DNA of 64,000 nucleotides from Bacillus sp. V3B (GTDB lineage: Bacteria; Bacillota; Bacilli; Bacillales; Cytobacillaceae): NCBI RefSeq assembly GCF_024494465.1, contig NZ_JAETXM010000010.1, forward strand, positions 1-64,000, read 5' to 3'. Positions 43,634 through 52,301 of this stretch are shown here, piece by piece. The notes below the pieces were generated by a model. That model was given only the letters and a program-made list of their open reading frames with translations. It was not told where the DNA came from and ran no database searches. Each line of letters begins with the position of its first letter. Position 1 is the stretch's first letter. The translations under genes were made by a program, and so were the position numbers.

Positions 43634-44145
43634 TACTTCGCCATCCTCCTTGCTTTCAACGTCAATCGCCACTCCTTGAATATCTTCCTCATTGAAAACT
43701 TATGTTCTCGACAAATGATAGCGACTAAAGTCATCATGCTTGTGGCTGCATCGAGAGTTTCAAAGAGTGCCCTTTTCAAATCTTCCTTTTCTTGATTGCT
43801 CCTTGCATGTACTGGCTTAACCCAGCAGACTGATTTCAATTGTTCAATCGCTTCATCCGTTTCTTTATGAACCATATACATCATTGATGTTGGATGCTGA
43901 TCGACATATTCACCATTTAAGAATGGGAGCGAAACATCTCCTGTTGCTTTTCCCCATGTTGCAAAATAAAGTTCTACATCATCTAGTGATTCTGTGATTT
44001 TTGGAAGCATATGCATCGGAATGTTTCTGTCTCCGCTCTCCCACTTATCCCACGTGGATCTTGAATAATTTACGGTTTCAGCGAGATTATCTTTGGTGAC
44101 TTCTTTTCTGCTTCTCGCCTCGGCCACTATTTGTCCGAAGCTCAT
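43633..44145 (-). CDS. XRE-type HTH early regulator
   Basis: The 170-residue product has an N-terminal HTH (EVTKDNLAETVNYSRSTWDKWESGDRNI) and a helical C-terminal part with VCWVKPVHARSNQEKEDL. It lies early in the lytic operon and may be an antirepressor-type or timing regulator. Confidence 0.7.
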   Translation of the reverse strand: MSFGQIVAEARSRKEVTKDNLAETVNYSRSTWDKWESGDRNIPMHMLPKITESLDDVELYFATWGKATGDVSLPFLNGEYVDQHPTSMMYMVHKETDEAIEQLKSVCWVKPVHARSNQEKEDLKRALFETLDAATSMMTLVAIICREHKFSMRKIFKEWRLTLKARRMAK

Positions 44146-44218
44146 GTCATCCTCTCCCCTTTTTGTGTTTGTTTCTCTCTATTTTTCACACCATATTTAG
44201 TGATATTTTTAAATAAAG

Positions 44219-44407
44219 CTACATCGCTTCAAAACTTTTCAATTCTTGTTCATGTAACCAGGTGTCGATCGTTTCCTGTGAAAAGAAAATTCTACGACGT
44301 ATGCGAATATGTGGAATTTCTTTTTTTCGGACCATCACATAAACGGTTTCTTTATGAATGCCGATGTAATCGGCTACTTCTTGAGCTGTGAGGGTTTTTC
44401 TTTGCAT
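44219..44407 (-). CDS. Excisionase-type winged HTH protein
   Basis: The 62-residue MerR/Xis-like domain reads LTAQEVADYIGIHKETVYVMVRKKEIPHIRIRRRIFF. Helix-turn-helix 17 proteins of this size act as excisionases or accessory regulators. The integrase is on the other side of the immunity region. Confidence 0.75.
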   Translation of the reverse strand: MQRKTLTAQEVADYIGIHKETVYVMVRKKEIPHIRIRRRIFFSQETIDTWLHEQELKSFEAM

Positions 44408-44475
44408 TTGTTACTCGCCGCCTCTCTATCTCGATTACGAACAAATTCATACAGCTTTTTATTAAGGAGTTTCAC
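44374..44475 (-). CDS. 33-aa basic early peptide
   Basis: GTG start with GGAGGT 6-7 nt upstream; product MKLLNKKLYEFVRNRDREAA then a lysine-rich end. It overlaps the genes on both sides in other frames. Plausible but unproven. Confidence 0.35.
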   Translation of the reverse strand: MKLLNKKLYEFVRNRDREAASNKCKEKPSQLKK

Positions 44476-44635
44476 TGGCAACACCTCCATTCGGTTGTGT
44501 ATTGTCCAGTAGCTCAATGACTTCCAATAACTTGGCGATTACTTCATCCTGTGAATAACCGTCTTGTAGCATCATCGCTGATTCTAGAACCTTCAGCTTC
44601 AACTCAGTCCAAATCACTTTGTCCGTGATGCACAT
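44462..44635 (-). CDS. 57-aa early phage protein
   Basis: ATG at 44635 with AGGAG 7-8 nt upstream. The product is helical and acidic (VIWTELKLKVLESAMMLQDG then QDEVIAKLLEVIELLDN). Similar short helical proteins occur next to phage excisionases. Function unknown. Confidence 0.6.
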   Translation of the reverse strand: MCITDKVIWTELKLKVLESAMMLQDGYSQDEVIAKLLEVIELLDNTQPNGGVASETP

Positions 44636-44704
44636 GGTGTCAACTCCTTAGAGGTTTTTCCTCTCTTCCTGTCGAAATATGGCTTTGGAAGGAGGTGTAA
44701 AATC

Positions 44705-44941
44705 ATGAAAAAAGTTTACGCAAACCTACTTGGTGAATGGGTTAATCTCTCAGACGATGATACTTGTGTAATGGGACCTCATATGACTTCCCCTTTTATC
44801 TGGTGGAAAGAAAATGCAGAAATATGGAGTCCGACTAAAAAGGAAGAACATACAATGTATCAACTTGATTATGTTCAAATTCATTACAAAGGTAGGGATT
44901 ATCGAATCAACCCTATCTTCATCCAAATCGTCGAAGATTAA
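44705..44941 (+). CDS. Small + strand phage protein, unknown
   Basis: The 78-residue product is aromatic-rich (PFIWWKENAEIWSP). GGAAGGAGGTG is 7 nt upstream of the ATG, a very strong site. It runs against the early operon inside it, and its end overlaps the next minus gene by 23 nt. No family recognised. Confidence 0.55.
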   Translation: MKKVYANLLGEWVNLSDDDTCVMGPHMTSPFIWWKENAEIWSPTKKEEHTMYQLDYVQIHYKGRDYRINPIFIQIVED

Positions 44942-45104
44942 ATTCAACTTCAAGATTTCTTTTTAGTTCAGACAAGTCGTCAAGCTCCACCTTGGCGGCT
45001 TTAGAACTAAAAATCATATCTACTTGTTGTTTAATCCTTGACCATTCATATTGTTTTAGACCCATTAGTTGCTCAACAAGAATTGCTATTTGTTCTTCTG
45101 TCAC
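44919..45104 (-). CDS. Small early phage protein
   Basis: The 61-residue helical product starts with GTG behind GGAGGTGATC. It is the second gene of the early operon after the Cro-like repressor. Unknown role. Confidence 0.6.
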   Translation of the reverse strand: MTEEQIAILVEQLMGLKQYEWSRIKQQVDMIFSSKAAKVELDDLSELKRNLEVEFNLRRFG

Positions 45105-45152
45105 CTAGATCACCTCCCTAAATATGGTGATGTACATGCTGTAGCCTCCGTA

Positions 45153-45377
45153 TTAGGCTATTGTTGCTTTTAGACACAATTTGTGTCCTTTTTTGCTAAA
45201 AAAAATCTCATCAACTGACGTTCCGTAGTAATCAGCAATACGTTTTGCTAATGGAAGTGACGGTGTTCTATCGCCCCTTTCAATAGCGCCTAGCATTTGA
45301 GGTGTTATATTCAACTCTTTAGCAACACTAGGACGAGATTTCTCTCCACGTAATTTAATTAATGTTTTTCGTTCCAA
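45153..45377 (-). CDS. Cro-like XRE repressor
   Basis: The 74-residue product has HTH LIKLRGEKSRPSVAKELNITPQ and ends in a basic tail. It is divergent from the CI-like gene, with GACACAA half-sites between them and a full palindrome inside its own 3' end. It should open the lytic programme. Confidence 0.85.
   Translation of the reverse strand: MERKTLIKLRGEKSRPSVAKELNITPQMLGAIERGDRTPSLPLAKRIADYYGTSVDEIFFSKKGHKLCLKATIA
45173..45187. promoter_or_regulatory. Palindromic operator GACACAA-T-TTGTGTC
   Basis: A perfect 7+7 palindrome lies near the 3' end of the Cro-like gene. Its half-site recurs in the divergent promoter region at 45404 and 45446. Confidence 0.6.
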
Positions 45378-45403
45378 TTATGTCACCGCCTTTCAGAAAC
45401 TTT

Positions 45404-45452
45404 TTGTGTCTTTTGTTTGAAACAGATAGTTTCTAAATTATAATAGACACAA
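45404..45452. promoter_or_regulatory. Divergent cro/cI control region
   Basis: TTGTGTC (45404-45410) and GACACAA (45446-45452) face each other, with a GTTTGAAAC palindrome and an AGAAAC/GTTTCT repeat between and around them. The space between the divergent repressor genes is where CI and Cro compete. Confidence 0.55.
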
Positions 45453-45465
45453 CGAGGTGAAAGAT

Positions 45466-45897
45466 ATGTTAGGGGAAAGGATCGCTAATCTTAGAAAAAA
45501 GCGCAATCTTAGTCAATATGATTTGGCGGAACGGTTAGGCTTTTCTAGGGGTAAATTAGCAAATTACGAACAAGGTTCAAGGCAACCTGATTACGATACC
45601 TTAAAGAAAATCGCTGATTTCTTTGACGAATCAGTGGAATATTTGCTATACGGTGAAAAGAAACAAGAAAACGCTCATAATCTGACCGACAAAGATGAAA
45701 AAGACATAGCCAAACGTATGGAAGAAATCAGAAATGATCTATCCAGTGAAGACGGGTTAATGTTTTCTGGTGAGCCTATGAGTGAGGAAGCTATTGAATC
45801 ATTATTAGAAGCAATGGAATACGCCGTTCGCCAAACACAAAGAATCAACAAAAAGTACATTCCTAAAAAACATAGAAAAGATGAAGATCATCAGTGA
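45466..45897 (+). CDS. CI-like lysogeny repressor
   Basis: The product has about 143 residues, with N-terminal XRE HTH (ERIANLRKKRNLSQYDLAERLGFSRGKLANYE type) and a helical C-terminal part. It lacks a LexA-type protease domain. The ImmA-like metalloprotease encoded 15 nt downstream would cut or release it instead. ATG at 45466 follows GAGGTG. Confidence 0.88.
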   Translation: MLGERIANLRKKRNLSQYDLAERLGFSRGKLANYEQGSRQPDYDTLKKIADFFDESVEYLLYGEKKQENAHNLTDKDEKDIAKRMEEIRNDLSSEDGLMFSGEPMSEEAIESLLEAMEYAVRQTQRINKKYIPKKHRKDEDHQ

Positions 45898-45912
45898 TGT
45901 GGGGCGATTTCG

Positions 45913-46341
45913 TTGGCTTGGATCAAAAAAATTGTACAAGACCTTACTAATAAACATAAAACAAATAATCCTTTTGAATTGGCGGCTTTAAAAAATGTTA
46001 ACGTCATACCTTGGAATCTCCATGAAGAAATTAAAGGCTTCTATAAGTATGACAAACGGAATAAGTATATTTTTATTAACAATAACCTAGATGAAACCTC
46101 ACAGAAATTCGTGTGCGCCCATGAATTGGGCCACTCACAACTACATCCTAGAGTTAACACTCCTTTTTTAAGAGGAAATACATTCCTCTCTATTGATCGA
46201 ATTGAAGTTGAAGCGAATCGCTTCGCTGTAGAATTGCTTATCCCGGATGAATCATTAAATAAAAACTATCATTCTACTATTTATGAAGCAGCTGCAACTT
46301 ATGGAGTTCCGGAAGAAGTTATTCATCTCAAACAATTTTAG
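45913..46341 (+). CDS. ImmA/IrrE-family metalloprotease
   Basis: The 142-residue product has the zinc motif HELGH at residues 70-74 and a downstream EVEANRFAVELLIP block. Proteins of this family inactivate the neighbouring repressor upon DNA damage, giving prophage induction. TTG start behind GTGGGG. In one operon with the CI-like gene. Confidence 0.92.
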   Translation: MAWIKKIVQDLTNKHKTNNPFELAALKNVNVIPWNLHEEIKGFYKYDKRNKYIFINNNLDETSQKFVCAHELGHSQLHPRVNTPFLRGNTFLSIDRIEVEANRFAVELLIPDESLNKNYHSTIYEAAATYGVPEEVIHLKQF

Positions 46342-46464
46342 ACTTCATCTAGTAAAAATCAGCTAAGACTATCACATCACGAACATTAATTCGTGTTTTT
46401 ATTTAAGGTATCACTGGGTTTTATGCCCATAAATACATAATTTTATTAAAAGAGGAGAATGGAA

Positions 46465-47109
46465 ATGAAGAAGTTTTTTAAGTTTGGCTGTTTGGGATTT
46501 ATTGCTCTTATTGTTCTAATTATCATTATTGCTGTAGCGACCAGTGGTGGAGATGATACGTCTGATACTCCTAACACCGAATCCACTTCATCTGGTGAAA
46601 CAAGAGATACAGCCAAAGAAGAAAAGCCAGCTGCTAAAGAAGGTGTATTAACAGAAGAAAAGTTCAATCAAATTAATAACGGAATGGCTTATGAAGAAGT
46701 TAAAGCGATTATTGGTTCTGATGGAACTGTTATATCCGAATCTGGAGAATCTGGTTCTGAATATCATACAGCTATTTACGAGTGGGAAACGGATGGATTA
46801 TTCGCCTCAGCTAACTTTACTTTCCAAGGTGGTAAATTAATTAGCAAAGCACAAATGGGTGTAACTGAATCTTCGGACGTTACGGTCACTCTTGACAAGT
46901 TTGATCAGATTCAAAATGGAATGACTTATGAAGAAGTGATTCAAATTGTTGGAGGAGAAGGAAACTTGCTCTCTGAATCAGGAGAAAAAGGAACTGAATT
47001 TTATACTGTAATGTATGAATACAAAGGCGAAGGAGATCTTGGAGCAAATGCAAACTTTATGTTCCAAGGAAACAAACTTCAAAGTAAATCTCAATTTGGT
47101 CTTAAATAA
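46465..47109 (+). CDS. DUF3862-type membrane-anchored protein, tandem repeat
   Basis: The product has about 214 residues. One membrane helix (LGFIALIVLIIIIAVATSG) precedes a Ser/Thr/Glu-rich linker, and two repeats of about 70 residues follow. Each repeat starts KFNQINNGMAYEEV or KFDQIQNGMTYEEV and ends FTFQGGKL or FMFQGNKL. This is the DUF3862/SmpA-like repeat. It is exported and faces the outside. GAGGAG precedes ATG 46465. Lysogen cargo on the integrase side. Confidence 0.75.
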   Translation: MKKFFKFGCLGFIALIVLIIIIAVATSGGDDTSDTPNTESTSSGETRDTAKEEKPAAKEGVLTEEKFNQINNGMAYEEVKAIIGSDGTVISESGESGSEYHTAIYEWETDGLFASANFTFQGGKLISKAQMGVTESSDVTVTLDKFDQIQNGMTYEEVIQIVGGEGNLLSESGEKGTEFYTVMYEYKGEGDLGANANFMFQGNKLQSKSQFGLK

Positions 47110-47124
47110 AAAGGAGGAATTAGC

Positions 47125-47505
47125 ATGGGATTTTTAGATGGCTTAATGGGGAATGCTTCAACGATAAGTAAAGAAGAAGCAACTAACGAACTAGAACAAA
47201 TTTTAGCAGTTGGCGAAGAAGTTGATGTTGCATTTAAATTGGTAAGAGATTTGATTGTATTTACAGACAAGCGCCTATTACTTGCAGATAAACAAGGGAT
47301 TACTGGTAAAAAAATAGAATATCATTCCGTTCCATATAAAGCTATTTCTCACTTTAGCATTGAAACAGCTGGCCACTTTGATTTAGATGCAGAATTAAAA
47401 ATATGGATTTCAGGAGCTGCGGCCCCAACTATTTCAAAACAATTCAGAAAAGATAATAGCATTTACGATGTTCAAAAGGTTTTAGCCACTGTATGTGCTA
47501 GATAA
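47125..47505 (+). CDS. Bacterial PH-domain protein
   Basis: The 126-residue product has VRDLIVFTDKRLLLADKQGITGKKIEYHSVPYKAISHFSIE type beta strands, the bacterial PH (YvbH-like) pattern. AAGGAGG is 7 nt upstream; 15 nt from the DUF3862 gene, so co-transcribed. Such proteins bind membranes or partners; target unknown. Confidence 0.75.
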   Translation: MGFLDGLMGNASTISKEEATNELEQILAVGEEVDVAFKLVRDLIVFTDKRLLLADKQGITGKKIEYHSVPYKAISHFSIETAGHFDLDAELKIWISGAAAPTISKQFRKDNSIYDVQKVLATVCAR

Positions 47506-47574
47506 TTTAATAAAGCCCTCTTCTGGGCTTTTCCTTTCAATGCAAAAAACATCCTTTAAAAGGAGCTGGACTAG

Positions 47575-47883
47575 TTGAAAACATCAACAATTTTAAAATG
47601 GGTTTCAGGAGGATTGGAAGCTTTATGGGGAATACCTATTTTAGGTGGCGCTATTATACTCTCATTAGCATGGACTCCACTTTTGGTAATGGCTGCATTG
47701 CATATTGTTACCCTTGTATTTTGTGCAAAAGAAGATACAAATAAAGCAGGAAATATTCTAGGCCTCATCACTTCTCTTGTAGGCTGGATTCCTGTTGTCG
47801 GTATGGTCATGCACATAATATCAGCAGTCATCATCATGTTAGATGCTTATAAATCTAATCAAAAGACACTAAACGCACAATGA
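47575..47883 (+). CDS. Small multi-pass membrane protein
   Basis: The 102-residue product has three hydrophobic helices and short polar ends. TTG start behind AAAGGAG. Flanked by stretches containing GGGCTTTTCTTTTC that may be weak terminators. Cargo gene of unknown role. Confidence 0.6.
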   Translation: MKTSTILKWVSGGLEALWGIPILGGAIILSLAWTPLLVMAALHIVTLVFCAKEDTNKAGNILGLITSLVGWIPVVGMVMHIISAVIIMLDAYKSNQKTLNAQ

Positions 47884-47960
47884 ATAAACTAAGCCCCCTT
47901 TAGGGCTTTTCTTTTCAGCATTAAATAGAACATATATTTCCATAGAAAGGATCTACACTT

Positions 47961-48521
47961 TTGGATATCACAACAACTTTAGCTTATTTAGGAGCAGTTA
48001 CAGGAATTATCGGAACATTAACCGGCTGTTACTCGTTATACATTCTCAGACAAAGATACAAACGTGAAAAACCTAAATTAAAAATTACTAAAAATGAAGA
48101 AAAAAGAAATGGATACCTATTTAGATATCCTGAAACAAATGAATATACTGACTGGGGAGACCTTATCATAGATAAAGAAAACCCGGTTGATGTTGCTTTT
48201 ATGAGTTTGAAATTAATAAATGAATCCTCTTTTACAATAAGCATACATTCGGTTGAAATAAAAAATAGCAAGGAAAAGGGATTGATCCATTCCAGATTTC
48301 CAACGATTCAAATAGATGATAAATATTCAATGAACTTTTCTCATGAATCTTATATAAAGCTGCCATTAAACATCAAAGCCTTTGAAATAGAAGAACATTA
48401 CATTTGTTTTGATTTTACCCCTTTAAATACATCATCAAACGAACAAGCCTTAATCATTTTACATACATCGAGAGGTGTTTTTAAGCAAAAAATTCATTTT
48501 CAGAAATATATTGATGGTTAA
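47961..48521 (+). CDS. Membrane-anchored beta-rich protein, unknown
   Basis: The 186-residue product has an N-terminal helix (TLAYLGAVTGIIGTLTGCYSLYIL) and a soluble domain with beta strands. TTG start with AAAGGAT upstream. The overall plan resembles the + strand gene 30530-31144. No known family. Confidence 0.55.
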   Translation: MDITTTLAYLGAVTGIIGTLTGCYSLYILRQRYKREKPKLKITKNEEKRNGYLFRYPETNEYTDWGDLIIDKENPVDVAFMSLKLINESSFTISIHSVEIKNSKEKGLIHSRFPTIQIDDKYSMNFSHESYIKLPLNIKAFEIEEHYICFDFTPLNTSSNEQALIILHTSRGVFKQKIHFQKYIDG

Positions 48522-48700
48522 ACCTTCTCTTCCCCATGCTTCATTAGGTTTCGGATTCTAGTAAGGTTAATAATTTCTGATTCTAATATTTTATCTAGTT
48601 TGCATAGAATTTCAAAAGCGATGAAGCAAATAAAGCAACTAACTATACAAGCGACTATTAAAAGTATGATCAACAAGGATTCAAACACTTTAACCACCAC
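48518..48700 (-). CDS. 60-aa membrane protein
   Basis: One long hydrophobic helix (ESLLIILLIVACIVSCFICFIAF) and a charged tail. Convergent with, and overlapping by 4 nt, the preceding gene. Weak start context; moderate support. Confidence 0.4.
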   Translation of the reverse strand: MVVKVFESLLIILLIVACIVSCFICFIAFEILCKLDKILESEIINLTRIRNLMKHGEEKV

Positions 48701-48784
48701 CTTTTGTACTTTATTTCATTATATCAGAAGGTGTTTCTTTTATTCACAAAAAGAACAGACATTCTCAAAAAGGAGTTGATTGGG

Positions 48785-49957
48785 TTGGCAAACATCGAAA
48801 AAAGAGGAAAAGATAGCTATCGTCTTACTGTTGTGATTGGTTATGATGCTCAAGGGAATATGATACGAGAACGAAAAACAGTTAAAGCGAAAAGTCCAAC
48901 AGAAGCAAAGAAGAAGCTAACTTTATTCGAGGCGGAAATCTTAAACGGGCATTATTTAAAAACAGAAAACATGACGTTGAACGCTTTTTATAAGGAATGG
49001 CTTGAAAAGTATGCGAATGACGCCTTAACACCAGACACCAGGCAGAACTATATAAATATCTTACAAAAGAGAATCATACCAAAATACGGACATATGAAGC
49101 TAGCAGATATTAAGACCATTCACATTGTTAATTTTATGAATGATCTAACAAAGGATGATAGACGGCTTGATGGCAAAGAAGGTAAGCTCTCCCCCTCTTC
49201 TATTGCTAACTGCTACAGGGCATTCAACAATGTTTTGTCTCGTGCTGCAGAATGGAAAATGATTAAAGAGAATCCTGCATCATCAGTGAAACCGCCGAAG
49301 ATAAAAGTAAAGAAATCAGACGTTTACTCAAAAGAAGAACTAAATGAGCTTTTTACCAAACTAGAAAGCTACCCATTTCATTGGAGAGTTCTTGTATTAT
49401 TAGCAACCTCTACTGGAGCCAGGGAAGGTGAAATAGCCGCCTTGGAGTGGAAACATATAGACGATAAGAAAGGTACCGTATTAATTGAACAGTCGCTTAC
49501 TGAAGTAATCGGTGAGGGCGTAAAATTGAAATCAACCAAAAACGAAAGAAACCGGGTCGTGTCTTTGCCGGCTCCCCTACTTGATATGCTGAAAACACTA
49601 AAAGCAAAGCGTAACGCTGAAAAATTAGCGATTGCGGATATTTGGGAATGGAAGGATCATTATTTTATTTTCTCGAATGAATTGGGCAAACCGATCCGTC
49701 CAGATAGTATCAGTCAATGGTGGGCTCGTTTTATCAAAAAGAACAATCTCAAAAAGATTCGTTTTCACGACTTACGACATACTTCTGCTACTCTTCTGAT
49801 TAATGAAGGCGTACATGCAAAAGTAATCAGCGAACGATTAGGCCACGCGGATATTTCAACCACAATGAATATATATGGTCATGTGTTAGCTGAAGCAGAT
49901 CAAACAGCAGCCGCTCATTTCGATACCTTCTTCAAAAAGTCAGCTGAAAATAAATAA
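48785..49957 (+). CDS. int: Tyrosine-type phage integrase
   Basis: The 390-residue protein has an arm-binding N-terminus (IEKRGKDSYRLTVVIGYDAQG), a SAM-like core-binding domain and the catalytic domain. The latter shows R in STGAREGEIAALEW, HxLRH in FHDLRHTSAT and the tyrosine in ISTTMNIYGH. TTG at 48785 follows AGGAG by 9 nt. It lies 150 nt from attR and should act on the tRNA-Arg site. Confidence 0.95.
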   Translation: MANIEKRGKDSYRLTVVIGYDAQGNMIRERKTVKAKSPTEAKKKLTLFEAEILNGHYLKTENMTLNAFYKEWLEKYANDALTPDTRQNYINILQKRIIPKYGHMKLADIKTIHIVNFMNDLTKDDRRLDGKEGKLSPSSIANCYRAFNNVLSRAAEWKMIKENPASSVKPPKIKVKKSDVYSKEELNELFTKLESYPFHWRVLVLLATSTGAREGEIAALEWKHIDDKKGTVLIEQSLTEVIGEGVKLKSTKNERNRVVSLPAPLLDMLKTLKAKRNAEKLAIADIWEWKDHYFIFSNELGKPIRPDSISQWWARFIKKNNLKKIRFHDLRHTSATLLINEGVHAKVISERLGHADISTTMNIYGHVLAEADQTAAAHFDTFFKKSAENK

Positions 49958-49958
49958 A

Positions 49959-49981
49959 CCCCAATAAATGTAAAATTGGGG
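49959..49981 (+). terminator. Hairpin after integrase
   Basis: CCCCAAT and ATTGGGG pair 3 nt after the int stop codon. No strong T-run, so termination is uncertain. Confidence 0.45.
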
Positions 49982-50110
49982 CAGGCATGGGGTTGAATTG
50001 GGGCATTTTTAATTTTTGAACACTTGTGATTACTATTTTCAACCCGTTTCATACCTTGATATAACAACCTTTATCATTTTCAACTTTTGAGCAACTTTGT
50101 GAAATCATCC

Positions 50111-50157
50111 GTTTCCTAAACTGTAGGTCGGGGGTTCGAATCCCTTCTGGGACATAA
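50111..50157 (+). repeat. attR, 47-bp copy of the tRNA-Arg 3' end
   Basis: Identical to 13157-13203. Contains only the 3' half of the tRNA, so it is not a second tRNA gene. Marks the right end of the prophage. Confidence 0.93.
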
Positions 50158-50319
50158 ATTCAAAGGAAACGTTGATTTAATGCTATTTAACCGTTGTTTT
50201 ATGTTGGTTGAGATTAGCTTTAAATTAACGTTTTTTTGCTATTTTTTAACCACACTGTAGGACATGAAAAAATGTGTATATAGGACATATAGCCGCCATT
50301 TGAGGAGGCAGAATTACAT

Positions 50320-50817
50320 ATGGGACGTACATTCGTTGCACAAAGAGGACAGAAAGTTTCACGTAATGACCGACAGATTAATCATGACCGACATACCAAT
50401 GATGTCCGATATACTATTCATGATGCAGTTGAAATCTTTATTAAAGCAAAGGAAACAGAAGGAATACGTAAGAGTACGATCAAAGGTTATTATGATACGG
50501 TTAGATATTCCCAGGAATGGTTAGGGGTCGATATAGAATATATTGACCAAATCAATAGTAATACGATACGAGATTATATTAACTACCTAAGAAATGAACG
50601 ATTACCCTATCAAGGTGATGATCAACGTGAAAGAACTAAAAAAGGGTTATCAGTGAGTACGATTAATATTAGATTGAGAAATTTAAAGACCCTTTTTCGT
50701 TTTTTAATCAATGATGAGATCATTAACAAGAATCCAACAAGCAATATCCCACTTGTTAAAGATGATGTTCATGAAGAAGTACAAGGATTGTCTGATGACG
50801 AAAATGAATGTTTTTGA
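50320..50817 (+). pseudogene. Truncated tyrosine recombinase
   Basis: The 165-residue product carries only the N-terminal SAM-like core-binding domain (TIHDAVEIFIKAKETEGIRKSTIKGYY; STINIRLRNLKTLFRFLINDEI). The catalytic domain with R-H-R-Y is absent. GAGGAGG precedes the ATG. It lies just outside attR and probably remains from another element that used this chromosomal site. Confidence 0.8.
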
Positions 50818-51015
50818 TAAGTTTTTATTTATAAAAGGATCGACAAAATCTTGTTTAACAACTGCTCCGTTAGTGAAATAAGAATTGTAACTAAATTTTA
50901 AAGTCACCGGGTTTCAAATAACTTATAAAAGGAACAGTAAGGTAAGTGGGGAATATGAGTTTGAATAAATAATCATATAGTACATATCCTATTGCTGTTT
51001 AGGAGGTGAAACTTG

Positions 51016-51198
51016 ATGGCTAATAACAATAATAAAAAGTTACAAAGTGGGAAAAGTGTATTAGAGAGTATTCAGCACGCAGATCAACCTGCTTTTGAAC
51101 TTGTGCAACATAATGCAGAGAGACCTGAGAATGTTGAAATGAATCCTGCTGATGCAAATGTAACAGGAGTTACAAACCCGAATCGTGCCAATCGGTAA
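51016..51198 (+). CDS. Small hydrophilic protein, unknown
   Basis: The 60-residue, Asn/Gln-rich, soluble product starts MANNNNKKLQSGKSVLES. AGGAGGTG is 7-8 nt upstream and a clear terminator follows, so it is a real single-gene unit. The composition is like small spore proteins but no SASP motif is seen. Confidence 0.65.
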   Translation: MANNNNKKLQSGKSVLESIQHADQPAFELVQHNAERPENVEMNPADANVTGVTNPNRANR

Positions 51199-51220
51199 AA
51201 ACGTTCTCAATAGATTAATA

Positions 51221-51242
51221 AAAGCCTACTAACCTAGGCTTT
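51221..51242 (+). terminator. Terminator of the small hydrophilic gene
   Basis: AAAGCCTA pairs with TAGGCTTT, followed by TATTTTTTTG. Confidence 0.8.
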
Positions 51243-51250
51243 TATTTTTT

Positions 51251-51799
51251 TGATGTAAACATCGTCTATAGTAATAAACAATTTCACCAAGGAAGAAAAC
51301 AACCTTTTTTTAGATCACCTTCGTTGAAAAAGCCACCCCCATCAAGCTTCTGCCCACTAGCATCTTTATAATGAATGGCTATCCTTCATACAAGGTTCGG
51401 GGTGGTATTTTTACTCAAAAATCCCACCCTTTCCATCTTGCATGAAGTTGGCAGGTGTAGAGCTGCTACCAGGTCGAATATACCCAAAGTAAAGGGATAA
51501 ACATCATAATTTTAAAATACTTCTAAATTTTAGGATGGTATAGAAGATAAAAAAGCTAACTTATGTATAAACAAGCTTACTATCAAACCTATATAAACCT
51601 AATAATCAGGTTATTGTAGCTGCAATCATCGATATTTTTGAAAAAATTATTAAATTAACCTTCCCTATTTATTGAAGAGGAAAAAGAGGTGCCACAGCAA
51701 CCTCCACTCTTAAACTCAAGCACCCTTTAGTGTAAGTGCTTATCTTCACAATCTGTATGCTATAATTTGGAAATAAAATAAAGATAGAGGTGACCATTC
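51251..51799. other. 550-nt stretch without a gene
   Basis: Both strands are closed by many stops. A minus-strand reading around 51440-51510 (YFGYIRPGSSSTPANF) looks protein-like but has no start and stops soon, probably a worn gene fragment. The last 60 nt hold the promoter of trmL. Confidence 0.4.
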
Positions 51800-52270
51800 T
51801 TGACAATACATGTTGTACTATATCAACCAGATATTCCAGCTAATACTGGAAATATTGCACGTACTTGTGTCGCAACGGATACAGCCTTGCATTTAATTCG
51901 ACCACTTGGCTTTTCAACAGATGAAGAAATGTTGAAACGAGCAGGTATAGATTTCTGGCAGTCTGTAAACATAACGTATTATGACTCATTGGATGACTTT
52001 TTTTCAAAAAATCAAGGTGAGTTTTACTATATTGAGACGTTTGGTAAAAAAACACATTCATCCTTTGATTTTAGTGATGTATCAAAGGAACATTATTTTA
52101 TGTTTGGAAAAGAAACAACAGGTTTACCAAAAGATTTACTAGAAAAAAATAAAGATTACTTTTTGAGAATACCAATGAATGATCATGTTCGTTCACTGAA
52201 CCTTTCGAGTAAAGCTGCTATATTGGTGTATGAGGCTTTACGCCAGCAAGGATTTCCCAATTTAAAATAA
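51800..52270 (+). CDS. trmL: tRNA (cytidine(34)-2'-O)-methyltransferase
   Basis: The 156-residue minimal SPOUT enzyme methylates the wobble base of leucine tRNAs. LYQPDIPANTGNIARTC at the start, FGKETTGLP in the middle and RIPMNDHVRSLNLSSKAAILVYEALRQ at the knot are all present. TTG start with GAGGTG upstream. Chromosomal housekeeping gene with its own terminator. Confidence 0.94.
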   Translation: MTIHVVLYQPDIPANTGNIARTCVATDTALHLIRPLGFSTDEEMLKRAGIDFWQSVNITYYDSLDDFFSKNQGEFYYIETFGKKTHSSFDFSDVSKEHYFMFGKETTGLPKDLLEKNKDYFLRIPMNDHVRSLNLSSKAAILVYEALRQQGFPNLK

Positions 52271-52274
52271 AAAA

Positions 52275-52293
52275 GTCTTCCGTCTCGGAAGAT
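52275..52293 (+). terminator. trmL terminator
   Basis: GTCTTCCG and CGGAAGAT pair around TCT, then TTTTTT. Confidence 0.85.
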
Positions 52294-52301
52294 TTTTTGT
52301 T

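Larger units (their letters stand above)
13204..50157. mobile_element. Cryptic skin/PBSX-like prophage in tRNA-Arg
   Basis: The 47-bp att repeat bounds the element. It carries integrase, cro/cI, YqaI/YqaJ/RecT, replication, terminase, portal, tail, lysis and FtsK modules. The main late and early operons run on the minus strand. Capsid and most tail genes are absent and several structural genes are frameshifted, so it probably cannot form particles unaided. XtrA/YqaO-, YqaI- and YqaJ-like genes recall the B. subtilis skin element. Confidence 0.93.

Noticed and set aside
50111-50157. Second tRNA-Arg gene
   Set aside because: Only the 3' half is present; the upstream sequence cannot form the D-arm or the 5' acceptor strand. 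It is attR.
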